Source: JBFJWU01 sp041623475 [NCBI: bacterium] | GTDB taxonomy: Bacteria > J088 | Reading direction: 5' to 3' | Assembly: GCA_041623475.1 (NCBI GenBank) | Contig: JBFJWU010000170.1 | Coordinates: forward strand, 1-7,285 | DNA length: 7,285 nucleotides | Shown: one piece after another, positions 1 through 6,413 of the stretch | How the letters are laid out: each line of letters starts with the position of its first letter | How positions within the stretch are numbered: position 1 is the first letter of the stretch | Program-made: the position numbers and the translations under genes | The notes under the pieces: model-generated | The model's input: only the letters and a program-made list of their open reading frames with translations | Told to the model about the DNA's origin: nothing | The model's database searches: none

Positions 1-18
1 CATCCTAGAATATGAGGT

Positions 19-873
19 ATGCCTGAACACAAAGATAAAAAAGCCCCGGGCGACAAACGGCAGAAATCAGACCGGAAACCGTCGTCGGACCGGTCCAGCC
101 GGTCCCGGTCGCGGCGGGCAAAGTCGGCCGGCGACAAGGACGGTGGCTCGAAACGGACGACCTATGCACGGATGAACATCCTGCAAAGCGCCGCCGAGGT
201 GTTTGGCAATCTGGGGTACACCAAGACCCGCGTCGAGGACATTATTTCGGCAGCCGACATTTCCCGGCCAACCTTTTATCGATTCTTCCGCAGCAAGGAA
301 GATGTCTTTGACGCGGTTGACGAAATTTCTCACGTGTCGCTGTTGCAATTGGTTCGCGGCGCAGTCAGTACGGTCGAAGATCCTATCCAGAAAATGGAGC
401 GCAGTATTGACGCATTCCTGCGCTGGCACGCCGCCACCGGTCCGGTTGCCAAAGTCCTGCGCCAGGAAGCGCTGCAGGTCGAAAGTGAATTTGCCCGCCG
501 CCGGGCAGCAACCATCCAGATGATCCTGGAGCTGTTTGAACAGGAGGCGGCGGCCGCCAAGCGTGAAGATATCGATCCGTTGATCTTTACGTCGTTGATC
601 GCAGCCCTGGAACATATTGCCGACCGACTGCACGAGGAATCGGAATCAATTAACGAGACAGATATGGAACGTGCGAAGGCGGTTGCATTGCGCCTGCTTT
701 ACGGCGCGCTGGCCCGCAAGGGCGACCCGATCCCCCCGCTGCCACGTCTGTCAAAATTGTCGCGCAAGAACCGCAGGGACATCCAAAAACGGCGCAAAGA
801 GGCCTCTAAACGCAAGGAACAGGCCGCTCCAAAGGCCAACCTGATCTGGGCGTTTAACCCGGACGACGACTGA
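19..873 (+). CDS. TetR/AcrR-family transcriptional regulator with basic N- and C-terminal extensions
   Basis: This is a predicted cytoplasmic one-component regulator of 284 residues. The TetR DNA-binding domain is at about residues 50-98: helix 1 around ILQSAAEVFGNLGY, then VEDII-AADISRPTFYRFFRSKEDVF, the standard TetR helix-turn-helix. Residues 105-235 are helical, as expected for the ligand-binding/dimerisation domain, but too divergent to name a ligand. The first 46 residues are low-complexity and rich in Lys, Arg, Ser and Asp, and residues 243-272 form a second Lys/Arg-rich tail. At 284 residues it is longer than the usual 190-220. The frame has a stop at 13-15, so translation starts at 19 or later. 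GAGG at 14-17 is too close to the ATG to be a good ribosome site, and ATG 172 (residue 52, just before helix 1) is a possible alternative. It converges on the acyltransferase gene. Family is secure; target and effector are unknown. Confidence 0.92.
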   Translation: MPEHKDKKAPGDKRQKSDRKPSSDRSSRSRSRRAKSAGDKDGGSKRTTYARMNILQSAAEVFGNLGYTKTRVEDIISAADISRPTFYRFFRSKEDVFDAVDEISHVSLLQLVRGAVSTVEDPIQKMERSIDAFLRWHAATGPVAKVLRQEALQVESEFARRRAATIQMILELFEQEAAAAKREDIDPLIFTSLIAALEHIADRLHEESESINETDMERAKAVALRLLYGALARKGDPIPPLPRLSKLSRKNRRDIQKRRKEASKRKEQAAPKANLIWAFNPDDD

Positions 874-896
874 TCAATTCGATTTATTCAGGGGGG

Positions 897-922
897 GGCC
901 AGGCGATGGCAACCGCCTGGCC
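897..922. terminator. Perfect 9-bp inverted repeat between convergent genes, likely bidirectional terminator
   Basis: GGCCAGGCG (897-905) and CGCCTGGCC (914-922) are exact reverse complements around an 8-base loop. The repeat begins 23 bases after the TetR stop and lies 7 bases beyond the acyltransferase stop on the other strand, the expected place for a shared terminator. Neither strand has a T tract after the stem, so it is not a canonical intrinsic terminator. A run of eight G (891-898) overlaps its left edge. Confidence 0.6.
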
Positions 923-929
923 AAGGGGG

Positions 930-1556
930 TCAACTGCCAGTTGCCTGTTTTGGTTCCTCGGCGGATTCGTTGCGCAGGCGAACGGGACCGAACTTTTCCG
1001 GGAACTTGTCGACCTTGTCCGAGTAGAACTCACGCAACGCGTCCATGTCCTTGTCAATTTCCCCGGTCGGGTGAAACGCATCGCCAAATCCGCCCTCTTT
1101 ACGACGGTAGTCCATATAGCCCGGGACAATTGGGACACCAGCCTGGACAGCGATATGGTAGAAGCCCGATTTCCAGAACTCGACACGACTTCGGGTACCC
1201 TCGGTGGGGACCAGCAATATCAATTTGTCGGCTTCACGCAACTGGCGGGCCGTTGCATCGACGACGTTCTCGTTCAGGTGACGCCGAATGGCGACACCGC
1301 CCAGCAGCTTCATGAACGTCCTGTACGGAAACTTGAACAATGTGTGCTTGCCCATCCATTGGACCTTCATATCAAAAACAAACGAAAGGGCCAGCATGAA
1401 CGGCAGGTCCCAGTTGGATGTGTGGGGAGCTGCGATCAGGACATACTTTTCGTAGGGCGGCCGTTCGCCAATGGCTTTCCAGCCATTGAGGAACAGAAAA
1501 AGTTTACCAATCAGCTTCTTCACAATTAGTACTCGCTCCGTTGTGAACCGGACCAT
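930..1556 (-). CDS. Lysophospholipid/glycerol acyltransferase (PlsC-like superfamily)
   Basis: The 208-residue product matches the lysophospholipid acyltransferase superfamily, membrane-associated enzymes that move an acyl chain from acyl-CoA or acyl-ACP to a lysolipid or similar acceptor. The catalytic HX4D motif is HTSNWD (His45, Asp50). GKHTLFKFPY at 70-79 and GGVAIRR at 86-92 fit the second block. The acceptor-site block is VPTEGTRSR (116-124), with EGTR intact although a Thr replaces the usual Pro/Ala-Pro context, and VPIVPGY (141-147) fits the fourth block. HTSNWD together with WKSGFYHIA and GYMDYRRKEGG resembles the small stand-alone subgroup more than classical PlsC, so the exact substrate is uncertain. 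The ATG at 1556 lacks a clear Shine-Dalgarno. GTG at 1523 (residue 12) gives a more family-like start, MKKLIGKLF, behind GGAG/GAG and is a serious alternative. It is convergent with the TetR gene and 85 bp downstream of the barrel gene. Confidence 0.88.
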   Translation of the reverse strand: MVRFTTERVLIVKKLIGKLFLFLNGWKAIGERPPYEKYVLIAAPHTSNWDLPFMLALSFVFDMKVQWMGKHTLFKFPYRTFMKLLGGVAIRRHLNENVVDATARQLREADKLILLVPTEGTRSRVEFWKSGFYHIAVQAGVPIVPGYMDYRRKEGGFGDAFHPTGEIDKDMDALREFYSDKVDKFPEKFGPVRLRNESAEEPKQATGS

Positions 1557-1561
1557 GGCAG

Positions 1562-1590
1562 ATTATTACCACAGTTAACACTGTTTTACA
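1562..1590 (-). promoter_or_regulatory. Possible promoter of the acyltransferase gene
   Basis: Read on the minus strand, AATAAT (1562-1567) matches the -10 consensus at 5 of 6 positions, and a weak -35-like TGTAAA (1585-1590) lies 17 bases upstream. The predicted transcript would start near 1555. That is too close to the ATG at 1556 for a leader, but it leaves about 30 bases before the alternative GTG at 1523, which indirectly favours that start. The -35 is poor, so this is tentative. Confidence 0.35.
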
Positions 1591-1592
1591 GT
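1571..1592. promoter_or_regulatory. Clustered ACAGT/ACTGT half-sites, candidate operator
   Basis: Three half-sites alternate in orientation: ACAGT (1571-1575), ACTGT (1580-1584) and ACAGT (1588-1592). They form two overlapping perfect inverted repeats with spacers of 4 and 3 bases. The cluster occupies the spacer and -35 region of the proposed acyltransferase promoter, where a repressor would act. The binding protein is unknown. The nearby TetR-type regulator is one candidate, but this is only proximity. Confidence 0.35.
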
Positions 1593-1641
1593 TTAGCCCA
1601 ATTTGTGAACATCTGTTAGCTGATTCAGTCGATTTACAGTT
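1585..1641. repeat. 9-bp direct repeat TTTACAGTT, two copies
   Basis: TTTACAGTT occurs at 1585-1593 and again at 1633-1641, the second copy directly abutting the stop codon of the barrel gene. Each copy contains the ACAGT half-site of the neighbouring inverted repeats. The start-to-start spacing is 48 bases. They may be two operator half-sites, or chance in an AT-richer spacer. Confidence 0.4.
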
Positions 1642-3708
1642 CTAGAACCGCGATTCGAAATCCAGCCACAGGCTGGTTTCCGGATTGGGGTTGCGATCGA
1701 CGCGGCGGTCGCCGGCGGACAGCCAGAACTTCTGCCGGATATCAATATTGACGGATAGTTGCCGCACGGGACGCGTCGACAAAGCGAGCGCCAACAGAAC
1801 TGATTCCTCAAGGCGAGCGCGATCTGACAGGTCCTCAACGTTGTACTGAATGACCCCGGTCCAGCCAGCCGGTCCGGTCTGCCACTGTCCGTCTGCCGCC
1901 AGGCGACCGCCGGATGTTGGCGATCCTCCGTCGCCAAACCAGCGTTGCCGCCAGGCGACACTCATTCGAGATGATTCCGTCAAGTCAACATCGATGTACG
2001 GCTCAACGTCGACCCGATCCGGATCACATTCACCAGAACTGTCGAACGAGCACCCCCAGAAACCAGCACCGATGCGATTGTCGCGAACAGAGGTTCTGGC
2101 TCCGATCCAGAAACCAGGGTCGAGAATCCGCACCGTGATGTCGCTGTCGAACTGGCTGCGCCAGATCGACAGCATCGGGCGTCGCCAGACATCGGCAATG
2201 ACATCAACGCTGGCCCGTGAAACATCCCAACTGTAGGCCGGTCGAATGCCGATTTCGTCCCGGGCGCGATTGCCTTCGAATTGATCCGCCTGGGCATAGG
2301 GCGATGAATACGGATTGTCAAATTCCGTACCCAGGACGCGCAGATCCACGCCGAGTCCATGCACACCCCAACCACTGCGGACAAACCCGGATGCCGCCGC
2401 CGTGTCAAACCGGGACCCGGGACTGCCGGGAACGAATCCGGCCTCCAGGCCTGTCGTGATTTGCCGGGACCGGTATGTTACATCGCCACCGACGGCACCA
2501 AACGCAGCCCGGTCCGGAAACCTGATCCATTCCTGAAACCCGGATTCCATTCCGGCGATCAACCACCGGGGTCGTCCGCCCCAGCCTGTCAGGCCAACCT
2601 GCCAACGCGACGTTGCCTGGACCTCCAGACGTGCGCCACCCCAACCCAATCCAAAAACGTCATCCAACGTCGCGCCATTTACGTGCGACCCTCCGGCAAT
2701 ATCGGTCACCTCGACATCAGGGGGATCGCACTCGATCGACGTCGCCCGTGGATCCACACACCGTTCCTTGTCGTAGAGGCCGTACTGGGACAAACGCAGA
2801 CGGTACCAGCCACCGAACACAGCGACGCGCCCGGGAATTGTTTTGCCAAACTGCGAATCCACAAAGGCACCGCGATGACCCGTCGGCGTCCGGAAATCCT
2901 TAATGCCATACTTCCCGGGTTCTGAACATGGCTCGGCACCATTTGCGCCAGCGACCAGATCGCACCGTCGACCCGAAGAAACGTCCCGGGTTGCCACAGT
3001 ATCCGGATAGAATCCATCAGGAAACCGCAGTCCGCTGTTGTCGAAAACCAGACCGTCGGCGAATCCGGCGCGGAATGTACCGCCGCCAATGGTCCAACCG
3101 TTCCGCTCAAGCTCGCCGTAGACATCGGGACGTTCCAGACGTACCCGCTGCGATTGAACATTCAACTGGTCCGCGGCGACGTCATAGCGCGGTGGTCCAA
3201 AACGATCCCGGGACAGGACTGCGCTCGCATCCAGCCTGATCCCGGCGACGTGTCGCCACCCTGCATCAATTGCAGTTGGCGGGACACGGCGGTCCCCGAA
3301 CATTCCCGCAGCCCGCAGCCGAACCATGCCTGTATCGGACTGACCCATGGATACGAATGGCTGAATCGCACGCCAGTGCCGAAACGACAACGCACCTGTC
3401 AGGTCCGGCAAGGCCCCGGTGTCCCCGGTGACCTGTTGCAACATTGCAAGCTCAACCGCCTGTGGCATGCCGATATTCGGCAGTTCCAGCAGTTCCAGGA
3501 TTGTTGCGGTACGCAGGTCCAGCGGGTGGTCAAGCAGGAACAAAAGGCGCTCGCCCTGGGCTTCGTCGATTCGTCCGCCAGCAATTGCCGATTCGATCTG
3601 CTGACGGTCAGCCAGTGACAGGAAGCCACCGGCATCCTGCCCCCAAACCGTGCCTGTCGTCGCGACGAGTCCCCCGATGACAATCCCGATGGCCCGAACT
3701 ATCTGCAT
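1642..3708 (-). CDS. Exported helix-hairpin-helix protein with predicted outer-membrane beta-barrel
   Basis: The 688-residue product starts with a signal peptide (about residues 1-24, hydrophobic AIGIVIGGLVA, cleavage near VWGQ-DA). Residues 28-120 are helical and contain a ComEA-like helix-hairpin-helix: HPLDLRTATILELLELPNIG (61-80), followed by a second half, ALPDLTGALSFRHWRAIQPFV (99-119). The HHH fold normally binds the DNA backbone without sequence preference. From about 125 to the end the sequence alternates polar and aromatic/hydrophobic residues with Gly-rich turns (WTIGGGTFRAGFADGL, QVGLTGWGGRPRWLIAGM). It ends in SLWLDFESRF with terminal Phe, the outer-membrane barrel assembly signal. 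The arrangement resembles poorly characterised HHH-plus-barrel proteins that I recall from Bacteroidota and other Gram-negatives. Its six cysteines form three close pairs (249/261, 317/327, 553/561), consistent with oxidised loops. The ATG lies inside the nuclease gene's end (10-bp overlap) without a good ribosome site, so translational coupling is likely. Its specific function is not known. Confidence 0.82.
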   Translation of the reverse strand: MQIVRAIGIVIGGLVATTGTVWGQDAGGFLSLADRQQIESAIAGGRIDEAQGERLLFLLDHPLDLRTATILELLELPNIGMPQAVELAMLQQVTGDTGALPDLTGALSFRHWRAIQPFVSMGQSDTGMVRLRAAGMFGDRRVPPTAIDAGWRHVAGIRLDASAVLSRDRFGPPRYDVAADQLNVQSQRVRLERPDVYGELERNGWTIGGGTFRAGFADGLVFDNSGLRFPDGFYPDTVATRDVSSGRRCDLVAGANGAEPCSEPGKYGIKDFRTPTGHRGAFVDSQFGKTIPGRVAVFGGWYRLRLSQYGLYDKERCVDPRATSIECDPPDVEVTDIAGGSHVNGATLDDVFGLGWGGARLEVQATSRWQVGLTGWGGRPRWLIAGMESGFQEWIRFPDRAAFGAVGGDVTYRSRQITTGLEAGFVPGSPGSRFDTAAASGFVRSGWGVHGLGVDLRVLGTEFDNPYSSPYAQADQFEGNRARDEIGIRPAYSWDVSRASVDVIADVWRRPMLSIWRSQFDSDITVRILDPGFWIGARTSVRDNRIGAGFWGCSFDSSGECDPDRVDVEPYIDVDLTESSRMSVAWRQRWFGDGGSPTSGGRLAADGQWQTGPAGWTGVIQYNVEDLSDRARLEESVLLALALSTRPVRQLSVNIDIRQKFWLSAGDRRVDRNPNPETSLWLDFESRF

Positions 3709-4208
3709 GGCACCGGGTCACATGATCCCCAGATACCACGGCCGTCAGTGGCGGCGGCAGTCTGCGCCAGCTCGTAATCGGCCGCGCGTTCGTCGCCGGC
3801 AGGGGAAATATGCAGTACACACGCATAACCTCGTTCGACCAGATGACGGTTGAAGTCGCGCCCCTCGACACCAATGTAGGCCAGCAGGCGATCATAACGA
3901 TCCCGGCACGCTTCGCTGTAGGCCAGATCCACGGACACATCCTGCAATGATTGACGGACAAAATCGGCGACTTCGAAACCAAGACACTCGGCATTGGAGC
4001 CGGTTTCAGGGGTATCGACCAGTAACAGCCGAATCGTATCGCCGGAGCTGATGCGGACGGTATCCCCGTCCAGGACTTCGGTCACCGTGGCCCTTGTCGG
4101 GCCGCAGGATAGTTCGTCCTGCACGGGGGCAGTCTGCCCGCAGGACATAAGGAATCCGGCAACCCATGCCAGACGACGCACCGTTTTTCCAGAAGTCCTT
4201 GTTGCCAC
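3699..4208 (-). CDS. Staphylococcal-nuclease-like (thermonuclease family) predicted lipoprotein
   Basis: The 169-residue protein is a compact SNase-fold nuclease. Family members hydrolyse DNA and RNA phosphodiester bonds with calcium. All key residues are present by alignment with the S. aureus enzyme: DGDT (Asp47, Asp49), RLLLVDTPET giving Arg60, Asp65, Thr66 and Glu68, and DRYDRLLAYI giving Arg107 (the Arg87 equivalent). It also has the family end-signature GRGIW. The N-terminus has Arg-Arg, a short hydrophobic stretch and FLMSC, a plausible lipobox with Cys23 as the lipidated residue. Six further cysteines suggest an oxidising compartment. The start is GTG at 4208. GTG at 4181 (residue 10) gives a tidier MRRLAWVAGFLMSC signal behind GGA and may be the true start. 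Translation probably couples to the HHH-barrel gene, which it overlaps by 10 bp. It sits 51 bp downstream of the GGDEF-EAL gene. Nuclease family is secure; lipidation is likely rather than certain. Confidence 0.9.
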   Translation of the reverse strand: MATRTSGKTVRRLAWVAGFLMSCGQTAPVQDELSCGPTRATVTEVLDGDTVRISSGDTIRLLLVDTPETGSNAECLGFEVADFVRQSLQDVSVDLAYSEACRDRYDRLLAYIGVEGRDFNRHLVERGYACVLHISPAGDERAADYELAQTAAATDGRGIWGSCDPVPCR

Positions 4209-4253
4209 CGGGAACCACCGTGACGACCTTGCTGCTGTTTTGCCTCGCCGGTT

Positions 4254-4268
4254 ACCCTATCACAGGGT
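4254..4268. terminator. Small hairpin spanning the GGDEF-EAL stop codon, weak terminator candidate
   Basis: ACCCT (4254-4258) and AGGGT (4264-4268) pair around the 5-base loop ATCAC, and the loop includes the TGA stop of the upstream gene. No T tract follows on the minus strand and the stem is only 5 bp. It may be a leaky attenuator or chance, so read-through into the nuclease gene remains plausible. Confidence 0.2.
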
Positions 4269-6413
4269 CCAGGATTGCCCGTTGGCGATCATTCGCCGGG
4301 CACGGGATTTGTTGACCGGTTTGGAAAAGAAGTAACCCTGGGCATACTCGCACCCAAGCTGGCGCAGCACGTCCAGATGCGCTTCTTCCTCGACACCTTC
4401 GGCGATGACCTGCTTGTCCAGATTGCGACCCAGGGCAATGATTGTCTTGACAATCTCGTAATTTTCCTGGTTCTGCATCATCTGCTGGACAAAACTCTGG
4501 TCAATCTTCAGTGAATCGAACGGATAGCGGGTCAGGTAGTTCATTGACGAGTAGCCGGTTCCAAAATCATCAATCGCAATCTGGACTCCCAGTTCTTTAA
4601 GCTCCTTGAGGATTCGGATTGCTCGTTCCGGATCATCCATCAATGTACTTTCAGTCAGTTCAAGCTTGAGGCGAAACGGACTTAGACCTGATTCATCCAG
4701 GACCTTGCGCACCTCACCAACCGGATCACTGTCGGTGAACTGTTTCGGCGACAGGTTAACGCTCAGCAGGAATTCGTCCCCCATCGGATAATCCAGTTCA
4801 AGTGACCGGATATCATCCGCCGCCTGGCCAAGCACCCACCAGCCGAGCGGCACAATAATGCCCGTCTCCTCGGCGAGACCGACAAACTCGCCGGGTGAAA
4901 TCAACTCGTCGTGAAAATCCCCTTTGCGGCGTCCTGGTACCCGCCAGCGAACCAGTGCTTCGAACCCCTCCAATCCACCTTTGACGATGTTGACGATCGG
5001 GTGATAGTGGACGATGAATTCCTCGCGCTCTAATGCCCGGCGCAGGTCCATTTCCATCCGCTGGGTCTGCACCGCCTTGGCACGCATCCCTTGCGAGAAG
5101 ATCTCGAACGCTGCACCGGACGACTTGGCCGAATACATCGCCGTGTCCGAATCCCGCAGGTATTCTTCGGCCTGTAACAGGCCCAAGCCGGATGTTGCGA
5201 TCCCGATGCTGGCGGTAACCGTCAACTCGTGTTCGCCCAGCTTGTAGGGCTTGGCAATCTCGCCATGCAACGACTGCGCAACCTGCCGGACATCCTCGTC
5301 CGTATCTACACCTTCCAGGAGAACAGCGAATTCATCCCCGCCCAGCCGGGCAATTGTGTCACCGGACCTCAGGCTTTCTTCCAGCCGCCTGGCCATTGCA
5401 ATCAACAGTTGGTCACCGACCACGTGACCAAGGCTGTCGTTGATGATCTTGAAACGATCCAGGTCCATGAAAAGTACGGCAAACAATGCCGCATCCCCGG
5501 GGGTTTGCCGCTCGATCGCACGCCCAACCCGATCCAGGAACAAGGTCCGGTTCGCCAGCCCGGTCAGCGGATCAAAAATGCCCCTGTCTGCGATATCTGT
5601 CATTGAACCGGCGATTCGATGGGCCTCTCCGTCACCGGAACGCTGAGCCAGTCCCCGAAAATTCATCCATTTGTATTCGCCATCGCGGCCGAGTATCCGA
5701 ATTTCGACGTCCAGCGTTCCGGACTCACCCTTGATATGCTTTGAAATCTCGTGCTGTAGCCGTGGGGTATCGGCGGGATGGACCCGCGAAAACCACTCGT
5801 CTGGCGAGGTCCCTAGCTTGTCAGGTTCAAACCCGAGCATCTCCCACCAGCGTTCTGAAAAGAAAATAGTGTTGGACTTGAGGTCCCAGTCCCACAGGCC
5901 GTCTTTTGCGCCCTTGAACGCCAGTTCCAGCCGCTCCTCGCTGACCCGCAGGGATTTTTCAGAATCGATCCGGGCCTGCCGAATACGCTGGCGGCGCTCG
6001 GCAATGGCGATTCGGATCTCGAAATCGACCGGGTTGATCGGCTCCAGAATAAAATCGTCATAGCCGATTTCAAGGAGGTGTTCGACATGTTCCAGGTCAA
6101 ATCCAGGGGCCACCGCGACAATCAGGACACTGCCGCCGTCCTGCGACGCCCTCACAGCCTGGGAAAACTCGGTAACACGCTCATCCGTCCAGCCGTCGAC
6201 AAAGACGACGACCAGCCTGGGACCATCGGCATTGGATTGGGATTGCAGCGCGTCGTGGCTGACGTCATAACCACGATTAGCGAGGATCGACTCGACAACC
6301 ATTGCGCTATCGGACTGGTCGCCAACCAGCAGGGCACCTCGCGACACCATCGTCTTGGTAGCCGATTCTGAGATTTCGAACTCCAGGTATCCACGTCCGA
6401 CGTGCAATAACAT
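4260..6413 (-). CDS. Receiver-like/PAS/GGDEF/EAL cyclic-di-GMP turnover protein
   Basis: The 717-residue protein has four domains and no transmembrane segment. Residues 25-140 are receiver-like but degenerate: GDQ at 31-33 replaces the acidic pair, Asp73 is the candidate phosphoacceptor, and Glu124-Pro replaces the conserved Lys-Pro. Residues 155-276 are a PAS sensor domain (GLWDWDL to GSMTDIADR). Residues 280-440 are a diguanylate cyclase with GGDEF intact (358-362), metal Asp317 and an RxxD inhibitory site (RSGD, 349-352) five residues before GGDEF. Residues 450-710 are an EAL phosphodiesterase with every standard motif: EAL (485-487), NLS (Asn553), Glu588, DDFGTG (Asp615, Asp616), Lys636, Glu672 and Gln692. 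Both catalytic halves therefore look competent, so it may make or break cyclic di-GMP depending on signal. The ATG at 6413 has AGGG about 8 bases upstream; ATG at 6350 (residue 22) is a weaker alternative. It is the first gene of the probable nuclease/barrel operon. Confidence 0.95.
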   Translation of the reverse strand: MLLHVGRGYLEFEISESATKTMVSRGALLVGDQSDSAMVVESILANRGYDVSHDALQSQSNADGPRLVVVFVDGWTDERVTEFSQAVRASQDGGSVLIVAVAPGFDLEHVEHLLEIGYDDFILEPINPVDFEIRIAIAERRQRIRQARIDSEKSLRVSEERLELAFKGAKDGLWDWDLKSNTIFFSERWWEMLGFEPDKLGTSPDEWFSRVHPADTPRLQHEISKHIKGESGTLDVEIRILGRDGEYKWMNFRGLAQRSGDGEAHRIAGSMTDIADRGIFDPLTGLANRTLFLDRVGRAIERQTPGDAALFAVLFMDLDRFKIINDSLGHVVGDQLLIAMARRLEESLRSGDTIARLGGDEFAVLLEGVDTDEDVRQVAQSLHGEIAKPYKLGEHELTVTASIGIATSGLGLLQAEEYLRDSDTAMYSAKSSGAAFEIFSQGMRAKAVQTQRMEMDLRRALEREEFIVHYHPIVNIVKGGLEGFEALVRWRVPGRRKGDFHDELISPGEFVGLAEETGIIVPLGWWVLGQAADDIRSLELDYPMGDEFLLSVNLSPKQFTDSDPVGEVRKVLDESGLSPFRLKLELTESTLMDDPERAIRILKELKELGVQIAIDDFGTGYSSMNYLTRYPFDSLKIDQSFVQQMMQNQENYEIVKTIIALGRNLDKQVIAEGVEEEAHLDVLRQLGCEYAQGYFFSKPVNKSRARRMIANGQSWTL

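Noticed and set aside
67-633. 188-codon minus-strand frame inside the TetR gene
   Set aside because: It is antisense to the well-supported TetR helix-turn-helix and its composition is irregular, Cys/Arg-rich and without a family match.
906-1529. 207-codon plus-strand open frame covering almost the whole acyltransferase gene
   Set aside because: It is antisense to a gene with clear catalytic motifs and its own translation shows no recognisable domain; this is a GC-rich shadow frame.
2359-2925. 188-codon plus-strand frame inside the HHH-barrel gene
   Set aside because: The translation is Pro/Arg/Thr-rich shadow sequence, while the opposite strand has a signal peptide, HHH and barrel features in one 688-codon frame.
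3699-3708. Possible frameshift joining the nuclease and HHH-barrel into one protein
   Set aside because: The nuclease ends after its normal GRGIW signature, and the barrel gene begins with its own ATG and complete signal peptide, so the overlap is a normal coupled junction.
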